Positions 1 to 9,451 are shown, counted from the stretch's first letter. The stretch: DNA of 64,000 nucleotides from Pseudomonas fluorescens Q2-87 (GCF_000281895.1 NZ_CM001558.1:6203684-6267683); one strand, 5' to 3'. The notes: generated from the letters alone by a model not told the origin. A program made the numbers and translations.

Positions 1-586
1 GAGCCAGCGCCGCCAGAATGGCGGCAGTCGAATACAGCCCCGTGAGAATATCCGTCAGCGCAACCCCAACCTTGACCGGACCCGCCCCTTCATCACCTTC
101 AGGCCGACCAGTGAGGCTCATCAAGCCCCCCAACCCTTGAATCATAAAGTCATAGCCAGCGCGCTTGGCATAAGGGCCGGTCTGACCAAAACCAGTGATC
201 GAGCAGTAGATCAATTCTGGATTGATTGTCTTCAGCGACTCGTAATCCAACCCATAAGCCGCCAACCCGCCGACTTTGAAATTCTCGATCAGGATGTCGG
301 ACTTGGCCGCCAACTCTTTTACCAGACGCTGCCCTTCCGGACGCGTGAAGTCGATGGTGACCGATTGTTTGTTACGGTTGGCCGATAAGTAGTAAGCCGC
401 TTCAGTCGTATTCTCACCACGAGCATCCTTTAAGAAGGGCGGGCCCCAGGCGCGCGTATCGTCACCATTACCGGGACGTTCGACCTTGATGACGTCCGCC
501 CCCAGGTCCGCCAGGATCTGTCCGGCCCACGGCCCTGCCAATACTCTCGATAAATCCAATACCCGCAGATGCGAAAGCGCGCCCAT
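1..586 (-). CDS. CaiB/BaiF-family CoA-transferase, probably glutarate CoA-transferase (3' end beyond window)
   Basis: Class III CoA-transferase that moves CoA between carboxylic acids. The reading frame is open from an ATG at 586 to the window edge, so about 195 N-terminal residues are visible and the C-terminus is missing. It begins MGALSHLRVLDLSRVLAGP, the usual start of CaiB/BaiF proteins. The segment GFGQTGPY followed by GYDFMIQ carries the Asp that forms the acyl anhydride in this family. The gene starts 13 bp after the stop of gcdH on the same strand, so the two are co-transcribed. Beside a glutaryl-CoA dehydrogenase the likely job is to make glutaryl-CoA from glutarate with succinyl-CoA as donor. 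The family is clear; the substrate is inferred from context. Confidence 0.9.
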   Translation of the reverse strand, partial: MGALSHLRVLDLSRVLAGPWAGQILADLGADVIKVERPGNGDDTRAWGPPFLKDARGENTTEAAYYLSANRNKQSVTIDFTRPEGQRLVKELAAKSDILIENFKVGGLAAYGLDYESLKTINPELIYCSITGFGQTGPYAKRAGYDFMIQGLGGLMSLTGRPEGDEGAGPVKVGVALTDILTGLYSTAAILAALA

Positions 587-599
587 GGCCGTTCTCCTA

Positions 600-1781
600 T
601 TAATAGAACGCCTGGATACCCGTTTGCGCACGCCCAAGAATCAGCGCATGTACGTCATGAGTGCCTTCATAAGTGTTCACCACCTCCAGGTTCACGAGAT
701 GACGAGCGATGCCGAACTCATCGGAAATACCGTTGCCGCCCAGCATGTCCCGCGCCATGCGCGCGATATCCAAGGACTTGCCGCAGGAGTTGCGCTTCAT
801 GATCGAGGTGATCTCAACCGCGGCGGTACCTTCATCTTTCATACGTCCTAGACGCAGACATCCTTGCAAGGCGAGGCAAATTTCTGTCTGCATGTCGGCC
901 AACTTCTTCTGGATCAACTGAGTGGCAGCCAGCGGACGACCGAACTGCTGGCGGTCCAGCGTGTATTGGCGAGCGGTGTGCCAGCAGAACTCAGCGGCAC
1001 CCAAGGCCCCCCAAGAAATACCATAACGTGCCGAGTTCAAGCAGGTGAACGGCCCCTTCAGACCGCGCACGTCAGGAAAAATGTTTTCTTCCGGAACGAA
1101 CACGTTGTCCATGACAATCTCGCCCGTGATCGACGCACGCAACCCGACCTTGCCATGGATAGCCGGAGCACTCAGGCCTTTCCAGCCCTTCTCAAGAACG
1201 AAACCGCGAATATCACCCGCATCGTCCTTACCCCAAACGACAAATACGTCAGCAATCGGGCTGTTAGTAATCCACATCTTGCTGCCCGTCAGGCTGTAGC
1301 CTCCTTCCACTTTGCGCGCACGAGTAATCATCGCGCCCGGGTCAGAACCGTGGTTCGGCTCGGTCAGACCGAAGCAGCCGATCCACTCGCCCGATGCCAG
1401 CTTCGGCAAGTACTTCTGTTTTTGCGCCTCGGTGCCGAATTCATTGATCGGTACCATGACCAGCGAGGATTGCACGCTCATCATCGAACGGTAGCCGGAA
1501 TCGACACGCTCCACTTCTCGAGCGATCAAGCCATAGCTGACGTAGTTCAGCCCACTACCGCCGTACTGCTCGGGAATGGTTGCCCCCAGGAGTCCGACTT
1601 CACCCATCTCACGGAAGATCGCCGGGTCGGTTTTTTCATGGCGGAACGCCTCCAGCACCCGTGGCGCGAGCTTTTGCTGGGCGAATTGCTCGGCAGTGTC
1701 GCGGATCATGCGTTCTTCTTCAGTGAGCTGCTGATCCAGCAACAATGGGTCGATCCAATTGAAGCTCGCTTTACCGGCCAT
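600..1781 (-). CDS. gcdH: Glutaryl-CoA dehydrogenase
   Basis: Cytoplasmic FAD-dependent acyl-CoA dehydrogenase of 393 residues that oxidises and decarboxylates glutaryl-CoA to crotonyl-CoA in lysine/glutarate degradation. The length is typical of the family. The flavin-binding middle segment ([16 protein letters not shown]) and the C-terminal YEGT motif with the catalytic base Glu372 are present. The start [19 protein letters not shown] matches the usual GcdH N-terminus. It is the first gene of an operon with the CoA-transferase downstream. It is divergent from a LysR regulator, with 157 bp between the two starts that must hold both promoters. Confident on enzyme and pathway. Confidence 0.96.
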   Translation of the reverse strand: MAGKASFNWIDPLLLDQQLTEEERMIRDTAEQFAQQKLAPRVLEAFRHEKTDPAIFREMGEVGLLGATIPEQYGGSGLNYVSYGLIAREVERVDSGYRSMMSVQSSLVMVPINEFGTEAQKQKYLPKLASGEWIGCFGLTEPNHGSDPGAMITRARKVEGGYSLTGSKMWITNSPIADVFVVWGKDDAGDIRGFVLEKGWKGLSAPAIHGKVGLRASITGEIVMDNVFVPEENIFPDVRGLKGPFTCLNSARYGISWGALGAAEFCWHTARQYTLDRQQFGRPLAATQLIQKKLADMQTEICLALQGCLRLGRMKDEGTAAVEITSIMKRNSCGKSLDIARMARDMLGGNGISDEFGIARHLVNLEVVNTYEGTHDVHALILGRAQTGIQAFY

Positions 1782-1938
1782 GAAAGAGTCCTCACCAATT
1801 GAATGAATAATCGTGGATTGATCCTAGGCTCCGTTTCCTACAAGGGCAAACGAGGATTCCGCATGCTGTTGTGCTAATTTCTCACTCCGAAAGTGCCTAA
1901 AACGCCGTTTATATCGATGACGAGTGAGGTAGCCGTAC

Positions 1939-2838
1939 ATGCGTCGCAAAATTCCCAGCACTGCCGCCCTGATCAGTTTCGAGGCTGCTGCACGCCACGA
2001 GAGCTTTACCAAGGCCGCGCAAGAGCTGTCTCTAACGCAAGGTGCGGTCTGCCGGCAAATCGCCAGCCTGGAAGACTTCCTAAGCGTGGAGCTTTTCCGT
2101 CGCTCACGTCGCGGCGTCAAGCTGACCGAAGCGGGCCTTTCCTACAGTCGCCGGGTTGCCACTCAACTGGACGCCGTCGAACGTGACACGCTTTCGGTGA
2201 TGGGACACACCGGCGCGAACGTAATTGAACTGGCGGTGGTGCCGACGTTTGGCACCCAATGGCTGCTACCGCGCCTGAAGGACTTCCAGCAGCGACATCC
2301 GGAAGTGATCGTCAACCTGACCAACCGCACGCGTCCGTTTCTGTTTGCAGACACGGACTTCGACGCCGCCATCTATTTCGGAGATGCGGATTGGTCCGGT
2401 ACCGAATCCCACAAATTGATGGGAGAAAATCCGATGCCGGTATGCAGCCCAGCTTTATTAGACGGTCGTGACGGCCTGTCGCCAGAAGCCATTGCCGAAA
2501 TGCCCTTGCTTCAGCAGACCACACGCCCCTATGCGTGGCGCCAATGGTTCAACTCACAAAACCTGAACATCGCGCGCGACCTGACAGGACCACGTTATGA
2601 ACTATTCTCAATGCTTGCCCAAGCAGCGATGCACGACATGGGGATTGCCTTGATCCCGCCATTCCTGATCCAACGCGAGTTGGCGGAAAAACGCTTGGTG
2701 GTTGCCAACAGCAACGCCCTGTCGAGCATTAAGGCTTACTACCTGATGATTCCAGAACGAAAAGTCGAATCCGCATCACTGAAAGCCTTTCGTGATTGGC
2801 TGGTGGAACAGGCGAGAAGTTATCACCTTGATAAATAA
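1939..2838 (+). CDS. gcdR: LysR-family regulator of the glutarate operon
   Basis: LysR-type transcriptional regulator of 299 residues. The N-terminal winged helix-turn-helix (about residues 5-65) includes FEAAARHESFTKAAQELSL and the GAVCRQIASLE recognition region. It is followed by a periplasmic-binding-protein-like effector domain. The ATG at 1939 is preceded by a GAGTGAGG ribosome-binding site. Divergence from gcdH suggests it activates the glutarate operon in response to a pathway intermediate. The family is certain; the target and the gene symbol are inferred from position. Confidence 0.88.
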   Translation: MRRKIPSTAALISFEAAARHESFTKAAQELSLTQGAVCRQIASLEDFLSVELFRRSRRGVKLTEAGLSYSRRVATQLDAVERDTLSVMGHTGANVIELAVVPTFGTQWLLPRLKDFQQRHPEVIVNLTNRTRPFLFADTDFDAAIYFGDADWSGTESHKLMGENPMPVCSPALLDGRDGLSPEAIAEMPLLQQTTRPYAWRQWFNSQNLNIARDLTGPRYELFSMLAQAAMHDMGIALIPPFLIQRELAEKRLVVANSNALSSIKAYYLMIPERKVESASLKAFRDWLVEQARSYHLDK

Positions 2839-3269
2839 GGCTATTATGGGCTTTGAAATAGGTAGTAGAACATCCGACAACCCTACAGATATAAATATTT
2901 GTCGCATTTTTTGGAACTGTTTATGACTCAGTACAATCGTCCCAAACCGTTGAGCTACGTGGCTTTGAGCCATAACGAACCGCTCATAAGGCCTCATTCA
3001 TCTTAGCGATGGGATAATTTTCGGTTGGACTGCGTAGATCCTTTTAAATCAAGGCCTGCAAGGGACTTCATCTGTCGGTTGCGACATTCGGTCACAGGGT
3101 GACTTGTAGTTAATTTTCCGTCACACGTCATAATCCCTTGAAGGGCTGAATTTTCGCCTGCAAAATGCCGCGCCCCGCCTGTCTCGGCGGGATCGTGCTG
3201 ATCGGCCGCCCCAGTCGCACCATCCGAAGTGCCTGGGTTTACTCAATAAGATCACGCAGGAGATTTGAC
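2839..3269. other. Intergenic region upstream of pntAA
   Basis: 431 bp without a convincing gene. It must hold the end of the LysR transcript and the promoter of the transhydrogenase operon. The first 200 bp are AT-richer than the surroundings. A short GC hairpin (CCCGCC/GGCGGG) lies near 3173-3190. No clear promoter boxes or operator were identified. An open frame runs upstream from pntAA to 3165, but it lacks a ribosome-binding site and resembles leader sequence rather than coding sequence. Confidence 0.5.
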
Positions 3270-4391
3270 GTGCACATTGGTGTTCCCCTCGAAACCCAAA
3301 CGGGTGAAACACGGGTTGCTGCTACCCCGGAAACCATCAAGAAGCTGATCGGCCAAGGCCATAAAGTCACTGTCCAAAGCGGCGCCGGTATTAAAGCCAG
3401 CGTTATCGACAGTGCCTACGAAGCAGCGGGCGCAACCATTGGCAGCGCCAGCGAGGCGTTCGGCGCCGAGTTGATCCTCAAGGTGGTCGCCCCCAGCGAC
3501 AGCGAGCTGACGCTGATCAAGAGTGGCACCGTTCTGGTGGGCATGCTCAACCCGTTCAACAACGAAACCATCGGCAAGCTGGCCGAACGCGGCATTACCG
3601 CGTTCGCCCTCGAGGCCGCACCACGCACCTCCCGCGCACAGAGCCTGGACGTGCTGTCATCCCAAGCGAACATCGCCGGCTATAAGGCCGTGCTGCTGGC
3701 CGCCCATCACTACCCACGCTTCATGCCGATGCTGATGACTGCCGCAGGCACCGTGAAAGCGGCGCGCGTGCTGATTCTCGGCGCCGGTGTGGCCGGGCTG
3801 CAGGCGATTGCGACGGCCAAGCGCCTGGGCGCGGTGATCGAGGCTTCGGACGTGCGTCCTGCGGTAAAAGAGCAAATCGAATCCCTTGGCGCCAAGTTCG
3901 TCGACGTGCCTTATGAAACCGATGAAGAGCGTGAATGCGCCGTCGGCGTCGGCGGTTACGCCCGGCCCATGCCTGCCAGCTGGATGCAGCGCCAGGCCCA
4001 GGCCGTGCACGAGCGCGCCAAACAGGCTGACATCGTCATCACCACCGCGCTGATTCCGGGCCGCAAGGCACCGACGCTGCTGAGTGCCGAAACCGTCGCG
4101 CAGATGAAACCTGGCTCGGTGGTCGTCGATCTCGCAGCGGCCCAAGGCGGCAACTGCCCGCTGACCGTGGCTGATCAGGTCGTGATCGAAAATGGCGTGA
4201 CCATTTGCGGCCCGACCAATCTGGCCGGCGAAGTCGCGGCCGACGCTTCGGCGCTATACGCCCGCAACCTGCTGGACTTCCTGAAGCTGGTCTTCACCAA
4301 GGAAGGTCAGTTCGACGTGAACCTGGAAGACGACATCGTCGCCGCGTGCCTGATGTGCCGCGACGGCCAAGTCATCCGTAAAAACGCCTAA
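3270..4391 (+). CDS. pntAA: NAD(P)(+) transhydrogenase, alpha subunit part 1 (NAD-binding domain I)
   Basis: Cytoplasmic NAD(H)-binding subunit (domain dI) of the proton-translocating transhydrogenase, which uses the proton motive force to reduce NADP with NADH. I chose the GTG at 3270 because a GCAGGAG site lies just before it. The resulting 373-residue protein (VHIGVPLETQTGETRVAA) matches the family start, whereas the upstream extension to 3165 looks like leader. The N-terminal alanine-dehydrogenase-like half is followed by a Rossmann fold with GAGVAGLQAI around residue 172. The alpha polypeptide is split here, as usual in pseudomonads, with the membrane part encoded separately by pntAB 15 bp downstream. 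Confidence 0.95.
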   Translation: MHIGVPLETQTGETRVAATPETIKKLIGQGHKVTVQSGAGIKASVIDSAYEAAGATIGSASEAFGAELILKVVAPSDSELTLIKSGTVLVGMLNPFNNETIGKLAERGITAFALEAAPRTSRAQSLDVLSSQANIAGYKAVLLAAHHYPRFMPMLMTAAGTVKAARVLILGAGVAGLQAIATAKRLGAVIEASDVRPAVKEQIESLGAKFVDVPYETDEERECAVGVGGYARPMPASWMQRQAQAVHERAKQADIVITTALIPGRKAPTLLSAETVAQMKPGSVVVDLAAAQGGNCPLTVADQVVIENGVTICGPTNLAGEVAADASALYARNLLDFLKLVFTKEGQFDVNLEDDIVAACLMCRDGQVIRKNA

Positions 4392-4406
4392 GCAGGGATT
4401 CAGACA

Positions 4407-4730
4407 ATGGAAGAGCTTATCTCCCCCGGTATCTACAACCTGATCATCTTTGTGCTGGCAATTTATGTCGGTTACCACGTGGTCTGGAACGTAACGCCTG
4501 CACTGCACACACCGTTGATGGCGGTGACCAATGCCATTTCGGCGATCGTGATCGTCGGCGCCATGCTGGCCGCCGCGCTGACCGTGACGCCGCTGGGCAA
4601 AACCATGGGCACACTCGCCGTGGCCCTGGCCGCCGTGAACGTGTTCGGCGGCTTCCTGGTGACGCGCCGCATGCTTGAGATGTTCAAGAAAAAAGCCCCG
4701 AAAGCCGTAAAAGAAGAGGCGCCCAAGTAA
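4407..4730 (+). CDS. pntAB: NAD(P)(+) transhydrogenase, alpha subunit part 2 (membrane segment)
   Basis: Small membrane protein of 107 residues with about three hydrophobic helices (residues about 8-28, 38-60 and 62-85) and a Lys-rich cytoplasmic tail. It corresponds to the C-terminal membrane part of the E. coli PntA polypeptide and helps form the proton channel with PntB. Its stop overlaps the ATG of pntB by one base (TAATG), indicating translational coupling. Context and hydrophobic pattern make the call firm. Confidence 0.93.
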   Translation: MEELISPGIYNLIIFVLAIYVGYHVVWNVTPALHTPLMAVTNAISAIVIVGAMLAAALTVTPLGKTMGTLAVALAAVNVFGGFLVTRRMLEMFKKKAPKAVKEEAPK

Positions 4731-6166
4731 TGAGCATGAACCTGGTAACGACGCTCTACCTGATCGCGTCCATCTGTTTCATCCAGGCCCTCAAAGGCCT
4801 GTCGCACCCCACCACATCGCGCCGTGGCAACCTGTTCGGCATGCTCGGCATGGCGCTGGCGGTGCTCACTACCGTGGGCCTCATCTATAAGCTGGGTGCT
4901 GAGCTTGCGACCGCCGGTATCGGCTACGTCATCGTCGGCCTGCTAGTCGGCGGCACCGCCGGCTCGATCATGGCCAAGCGCGTCGAGATGACCAAGATGC
5001 CGGAGCTGGTGGCGTTCATGCACAGCATGATCGGCCTGGCGGCGGTGTTCATTGCCATCGCGGCAGTGGTTGAGCCGCAATCCCTGGGCATCGTCAAGCA
5101 GCTGGGCGATTCGATTCCGGCCGGCAACCGTCTGGAGCTGTTCCTCGGGGCAGCGATCGGTGCGATCACCTTCTCCGGTTCGGTGATCGCGTTTGGCAAG
5201 CTGTCGGGCAAGTACAAGTTCCGCCTGTTCCAAGGCGCACCCGTACAGTTCGGTGGTCAACACAAGCTCAACCTGATCCTCGGCCTGGCAACCCTGGGCC
5301 TGGGCCTGGCATTCATGCTCACCGGCAATCTCAGCGCCTTCGCCTTGATGTTGGCCCTGGCGTTCGTGCTGGGCGTGCTGATCATCATCCCGATTGGCGG
5401 CGCCGATATGCCCGTCGTTGTGTCGATGCTCAACAGCTATTCGGGCTGGGCTGCAGCGGGTATCGGGTTCTCGCTGAACAACTCGATGCTGATCATTGCC
5501 GGCTCGTTGGTAGGCTCAAGCGGTGCGATCCTGTCGTACATCATGTGTAAGGCGATGAACCGTTCGTTCTTCAACGTGCTGCTTGGCGGTTTCGGCAACA
5601 CAGCGGATGCCGCTGGCCCGGCAGGTTCCAAGGAAGCCCGTCCGGTTAAATCCGGTTCCGCTGACGATGCGACCTTCCTGCTGACCAACGCCGACACCGT
5701 GATCATCGTGCCGGGCTACGGCCTGGCGGTGGCGCGGGCACAGCATGCGCTCAAGGAGCTGACCGAAAAACTGACCCACCATGGCGTGACCGTGAAATAC
5801 GCGATCCACCCGGTGGCCGGGCGCATGCCGGGGCACATGAACGTATTGCTGGCCGAGGCCGAAGTGCCTTACGACCAGGTGTTCGAGATGGAGGACATCA
5901 ACTCCGAGTTCGGCCAGGCCGACGTGGTGTTGGTGCTCGGTGCCAACGACGTGGTCAACCCCGCAGCGAAGAACGATCCGAAGTCGCCGATTGCCGGCAT
6001 GCCGATCCTCGAGGCTTTCAAGGCCAAGACCATCATCGTCAACAAGCGCTCGATGGCCAGCGGTTACGCCGGCCTGGACAACGAGCTGTTCTATCTCGAC
6101 AAGACCATGATGGTGTTCGGTGACGCCAAGAAGGTCATCGAAGACATGGTCAAAGCGGTGGAATAA
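4730..6166 (+). CDS. pntB: NAD(P)(+) transhydrogenase, beta subunit
   Basis: Inner-membrane subunit of 478 residues. The N-terminal two thirds is a bundle of hydrophobic helices (domain dII). The C-terminal part from about residue 310 is the NADP(H)-binding domain dIII, with IIVPGYGLAVARAQ and the later AGMPILEAFKAK segment. Its start is fused to the pntAB stop. It is the last gene of the operon and is followed 17 bp later by a strong intrinsic terminator. Length and motifs are typical. Confidence 0.96.
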   Translation: MSMNLVTTLYLIASICFIQALKGLSHPTTSRRGNLFGMLGMALAVLTTVGLIYKLGAELATAGIGYVIVGLLVGGTAGSIMAKRVEMTKMPELVAFMHSMIGLAAVFIAIAAVVEPQSLGIVKQLGDSIPAGNRLELFLGAAIGAITFSGSVIAFGKLSGKYKFRLFQGAPVQFGGQHKLNLILGLATLGLGLAFMLTGNLSAFALMLALAFVLGVLIIIPIGGADMPVVVSMLNSYSGWAAAGIGFSLNNSMLIIAGSLVGSSGAILSYIMCKAMNRSFFNVLLGGFGNTADAAGPAGSKEARPVKSGSADDATFLLTNADTVIIVPGYGLAVARAQHALKELTEKLTHHGVTVKYAIHPVAGRMPGHMNVLLAEAEVPYDQVFEMEDINSEFGQADVVLVLGANDVVNPAAKNDPKSPIAGMPILEAFKAKTIIVNKRSMASGYAGLDNELFYLDKTMMVFGDAKKVIEDMVKAVE

Positions 6167-6182
6167 TCCTCACCGTTTCGCC

Positions 6183-6212
6183 AAAACGCCCCGACTTGTC
6201 GGGGCGTTTTGA
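6183..6212 (+). terminator. Intrinsic terminator of the pnt operon
   Basis: Near-perfect hairpin AAAACGCCCCGAC-TTG-TCGGGGCGTTTT just after the pntB stop, ending in a T-run. The A/T flanks make it potentially bidirectional. Confidence 0.9.
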
Positions 6213-6363
6213 TTTGTATCAAGGCCCAGCGTTACGGATCCTGTAAAGATGTTTTGCCTGAAACCCCCGTAATAGACGCCTGAAATGCGACTTTTGTAGC
6301 GGGTCGGGTACCGCGCGAATTCACTAGACTGCGCATCCTGCTTCCAGCCCGAGATAACCACCT

Positions 6364-7857
6364 ATGTACCGTGATCGCATCCGTCTGCCTTCGTTGTGGG
6401 AAAAAGTGACGAGCGCTGCTGAGGCAGCCTTGTTGATTCAGGACGGCATGACTGTCGGCATGAGCGGTTTCACCCGAGCCGGTGAGGCGAAAGCGGTTCC
6501 TCACGCCCTGGCCGAGCGTGCCAAGGTCACTCCGCTGAAAATCAACCTGATGACCGGCGCGAGCCTGGGTAACGACCTGGACAAGGAACTCACCGAAGCC
6601 GGTGTGCTGGCGCGTCGCATGCCTTTTCAGGTCGACAGCACGTTACGCAAGGCGATCAACGCAGGCGAAGTGATGTTCATCGACCAGCATCTCTCGGAAA
6701 CCGTCGAGCAACTGCGCAACGGCCAGCTCAAGCTGCCCGACATTGCCGTGATCGAAGCAGTCGCCATTACCGAGCAAGGGCACATTGTGCCGACCACTTC
6801 GGTGGGCAACTCCGCCAGTTTCGCGATCTTCGCCCGGCAAGTGATTATTGAAATCAACATGGCGCACAATCCGAATCTGGAAGGGCTGCACGACATCTAT
6901 ATCCCGACCTACCGCCCCACGCGCACGCCTATTCCTCTGGTAAAAGTCGATGACCGTATCGGCAGCACGGCGATTGCGATCCCACCGGAAAAGATCGCCG
7001 CCATTGTCATTACCAACCAACCGGATTCGCCTTCGACCGTCATACCACCAGACAGCGATACGCAGGCCATTGCCGATCACTTGATCGACTTCTTAAAGCA
7101 GGAAGTGGCAGCCGGGCGCATGACCAACAAACTCGGCCCGTTGCAGGCCGGTATTGGCAACATCGCCAATGCGGTGATGTGCGGGCTGATCGATTCGCCG
7201 TTCGAAGATCTGACCATGTATTCCGAGGTCTTGCAGGACTCAACGTTTGATCTGATTGATGCCGGCAAGCTGAGCTTCGCTTCAGGCAGCTCCATTACCT
7301 TGTCGAGTCGACGCAACGCCGACGTGTTTGGAAACTTGGAGAAGTACAAGGACAAACTGGTCCTGCGCCCGCAGGAAATTTCCAACCATCCCGAGGTCGT
7401 GCGCCGGCTTGGCATCATCGGCATCAACACCGCGCTTGAGTTCGATCTGTACGGCAACGTCAACTCCACTCATGTCTGCGGCACGCGCATGATGAATGGC
7501 ATCGGCGGCTCGGGGGACTTTGCCCGCAACGCGCATCTGGCGATTTTCGTGACCAAGTCGATCGCCAAGGGTGGCGCGATTTCCAGCGTCGTGCCGATGG
7601 TCAGCCATGTGGATCATACCGAGCATGACGTCGACATCCTGGTGACCGAAATCGGCCTGGCCGACTTGCGAGGCCTTGCGCCAAGGGAGCGGGCCCGTGT
7701 GGTCATCGACAATTGCGTGCATCCGTCGTACCGCCAGGCGCTGAATGATTACTTCGAAGCTGCGTGCGCTTTAGGTGGGCATACGCCACATATCTTGCGT
7801 CATGCACTGAGCTGGCACCTGAACCTGGAAGAAACCGGGCGGATGTTGGCGGTTTGA
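6364..7857 (+). CDS. Acetyl-CoA hydrolase/transferase family protein (succinate CoA-transferase type)
   Basis: Cytoplasmic class I CoA-transferase of 497 residues, the usual length for acetyl- or propionyl-CoA:succinate CoA-transferases. It starts MYRDRIRLPSLWEKV with an ATG at 6364. The MYSEVLQDS segment (about residues 286-294) carries the family's catalytic Glu, and GIGNIANAV precedes it. The C-terminal HTEHDVDILVTEIGLADLRGL block is the usual signature. It probably exchanges CoA between acetyl- or propionyl-CoA and succinate. The gene stands alone, so the physiological substrate cannot be fixed from context. Confidence 0.9.
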   Translation: MYRDRIRLPSLWEKVTSAAEAALLIQDGMTVGMSGFTRAGEAKAVPHALAERAKVTPLKINLMTGASLGNDLDKELTEAGVLARRMPFQVDSTLRKAINAGEVMFIDQHLSETVEQLRNGQLKLPDIAVIEAVAITEQGHIVPTTSVGNSASFAIFARQVIIEINMAHNPNLEGLHDIYIPTYRPTRTPIPLVKVDDRIGSTAIAIPPEKIAAIVITNQPDSPSTVIPPDSDTQAIADHLIDFLKQEVAAGRMTNKLGPLQAGIGNIANAVMCGLIDSPFEDLTMYSEVLQDSTFDLIDAGKLSFASGSSITLSSRRNADVFGNLEKYKDKLVLRPQEISNHPEVVRRLGIIGINTALEFDLYGNVNSTHVCGTRMMNGIGGSGDFARNAHLAIFVTKSIAKGGAISSVVPMVSHVDHTEHDVDILVTEIGLADLRGLAPRERARVVIDNCVHPSYRQALNDYFEAACALGGHTPHILRHALSWHLNLEETGRMLAV

Positions 7858-8175
7858 TACAGCTGGATCAGCTGTTGTGTAGATACAGTTTTTGTCAGCC
7901 GCTCTCCCAGAATGAATCCTGACAAAAACTGTACTGCTGTACCGGTTGTTTTCGACTGTCTTTTCGGACGAACTCTTATTAAAACGCCAAATACGCACCA
8001 AATCAGTGCGTATAGGTACAGTTGCCTCAATATTGACCAGCACACCGCTGTTTAACAGTTAACTGGTCTCTCACAATACAAGTGAACTGTATCTAGAGAG
8101 ACTGGCCAAACCAGAGGATCATGGGCACCAGTTAAACCACTACCTAATCCCGCCACAAGCGGAAGGATGTCAACC
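7858..8175. promoter_or_regulatory. Regulatory region upstream of the DUF1127 gene with repeated TACAGT/ACTGTA motifs
   Basis: 318 bp without a gene. A perfect 15-bp inverted repeat, TACAGTTTTTGTCAG at 7884-7898 and CTGACAAAAACTGTA at 7919-7933, is separated by 20 bp. Further matches follow: CTGTACC at 7937, TACAGTT at 8017 and ACTGTATC at 8086. The stretch looks like a multi-site operator and promoter for the small gene that follows. No T-run follows the inverted repeat, so it is not a standard terminator. The cognate regulator is unknown; dispersed CTGTAC-like sites are a style seen with MocR-type regulators, which is inference. Confidence 0.55.
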
Positions 8176-8391
8176 ATGGAACGTACACTCAGTTCCGAGC
8201 TGTTTTTCGAAGATAAAGCTGAAAAAAACCAGGCTTCCCTGCCTCTTCGCGTTATCGCTAACCTGATGTTGTGGCAGCGCCGCATCGCCAGCCGCCACCA
8301 GTTGGCTCGTCTGGATTCGCGCCTGCTGGCCGACGCCGGTATCAGCGAAGCACAACGCTACGAAGAGCTGAGCAAGCCGTTCTGGCGCTAA
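8176..8391 (+). CDS. DUF1127 domain-containing small protein
   Basis: Small basic protein of 71 residues. The C-terminal half carries the DUF1127 pattern (WQRRIASRHQLARLDSRLL, then DAGISEAQ). In alpha- and gammaproteobacteria this domain occurs in short regulatory proteins. I chose the ATG at 8176 because GGAAGG at 8161-8166 is correctly spaced for it, whereas the alternative ATG at 8167 directly abuts that site. It is monocistronic, with an elaborate upstream region and a strong terminator. The domain call is firm; the function in this organism is not known. Confidence 0.85.
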   Translation: MERTLSSELFFEDKAEKNQASLPLRVIANLMLWQRRIASRHQLARLDSRLLADAGISEAQRYEELSKPFWR

Positions 8392-8447
8392 CTTAGCGTC
8401 GCTGGCCCTGACCCACCGGGTCCACCGCCAGCACCGAATTGAACAAA

Positions 8448-8485
8448 CAAGACCCGTCGCGGGTAACCGCGACGGGTCTTGTCGT
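8448..8485 (+). terminator. Intrinsic terminator after the DUF1127 gene
   Basis: Long hairpin in which CAAGACCCGTCGCGG pairs with CCGCGACGGGTCTTG around a GTAA loop, followed by a short T-containing tail. Confidence 0.88.
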
Positions 8486-8718
8486 TTCAGGGTTTGATTC
8501 TCGAAAATGGGCTGGAAATTACAGTTTAAGAAAATAGTTAAGATGACCAGTACAGTTTCGTCATTGGCATTTGCATGCGCACACGGATCATTGGTAAAAG
8601 CTGTCAGCCGAAGCGTTCTGCCCTAATATCAATGCAAACGTGGCGAAGCGAATCGAGGATGCGTCTCTTCTACCAGCTACCTGCGCCACAGGCCCCCTTA
8701 CGTTAAAGGAGTTTCACC
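8486..8718. promoter_or_regulatory. Upstream region of the DUF2388 gene cluster
   Basis: Non-coding stretch that, with the preceding terminator, makes the 327-bp gap before the DUF2388 cluster. It contains two more TACAGTTT motifs in direct orientation, at 8520-8527 and 8551-8558, about three helical turns apart. They resemble the sites upstream of the DUF1127 gene and suggest shared control. A GTTAAAGGAG ribosome-binding site lies at the 3' end, just before the ATG at 8719. Confidence 0.45.
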
Positions 8719-9036
8719 ATGACCCGTCTCCGTCTGCTCAGCGCAACGGCCCTGTTGGCTTTGGCCGCTCACGCCAACGCCAGCAGCTTTATCGTTACCA
8801 CCGACTCCATCGTCGGCGCTCTCAAGGCCACATCCGATGCGAGCTCCGACGCAACCTCATCGCTGCGGGACAACAAAATCGTTCAGGCCGCCCGCGATGA
8901 CGCCGCCAGCTTCGTCGCCAGCGAAGGTGCCATTCGCGGCGTGAAACTGGAAAGCGCCCTGGATTACATCCGCCAACAGGCACCCCAGCTGAACGCCACC
9001 GATGCGCAGTTGGCCCAGGCAATTCTGGTTATCTGA
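8719..9036 (+). CDS. DUF2388 exported protein, paralog 1
   Basis: Exported small protein of 105 residues with a clear Sec signal peptide (MTRLRLLSATALLALAAHA, cleavage near residues 20-22). The mature part has the pattern VTTDSIVGALKATSD, then RDDAASFVAS.GAIRG, then LESALDYIR and a C-terminal LAQAILVI, shared with the next two genes. An AAAGGAG ribosome-binding site precedes the ATG. These proteins match the Pseudomonas DUF2388 family, whose function is unknown. It is the first of three tandem paralogs that run into a large DUF4105 gene. Confidence 0.85.
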   Translation: MTRLRLLSATALLALAAHANASSFIVTTDSIVGALKATSDASSDATSSLRDNKIVQAARDDAASFVASEGAIRGVKLESALDYIRQQAPQLNATDAQLAQAILVI

Positions 9037-9142
9037 TGCAACATGAAACATCGGGCACCATAAGGTGTTCCGGTGTTTCAGCGCTGGCTCTGGACCGAGG
9101 GTTTGCGCTAGCCTTCAGGCTCACTATCAACCGTCGAGCCCC

Positions 9143-9451
9143 ATGCGTTTTTACTCACATCTGCCCATCGTTTTTTCATTTGCAGCGTTTTGCTGGTCCA
9201 TCACGGCCCAAGCCTTCGATGTGTCTACCCAGCAGGTGGTCGTCAGCGGCTATGCCACGAGCATGGTGACCTCCGCGCCCTTCGACCATAAAATGATCGT
9301 CGCCGCTCGCGATGATGCCGCGGCATTCATCGCCAGTGACGGACAGCTGCGAGGTGCACAGCTGGAATCGGCCTTGGATTACCTGCGGCGGACCCAGCCG
9401 AAACTTCATGTCAGCGACCTTGAACTGGCACAGGCAATTCTCGTCCAATAG
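9143..9451 (+). CDS. DUF2388 exported protein, paralog 2
   Basis: Second DUF2388 paralog, 102 residues from the ATG at 9143. I prefer this start to an in-frame codon at 9065 because it gives a proper signal peptide (MRFYSHLPIVFSFAAFCWS, cleaved around AQA) and the same length as its paralogs. No strong ribosome-binding site is seen. The core ARDDAAAFIAS.GQLRGAQLESALDYLRR and the LAQAILVQ end match paralog 1. The central Thr/Ser-rich loop is shorter than in the other two. Function unknown. Confidence 0.8.
   Translation: MRFYSHLPIVFSFAAFCWSITAQAFDVSTQQVVVSGYATSMVTSAPFDHKMIVAARDDAAAFIASDGQLRGAQLESALDYLRRTQPKLHVSDLELAQAILVQ

Noticed and set aside
3165..3269. Extended N-terminus of pntAA
   Set aside because: The extra 35 codons have no ribosome-binding site and no match to the family start; the GTG at 3270 is preceded by a good site.
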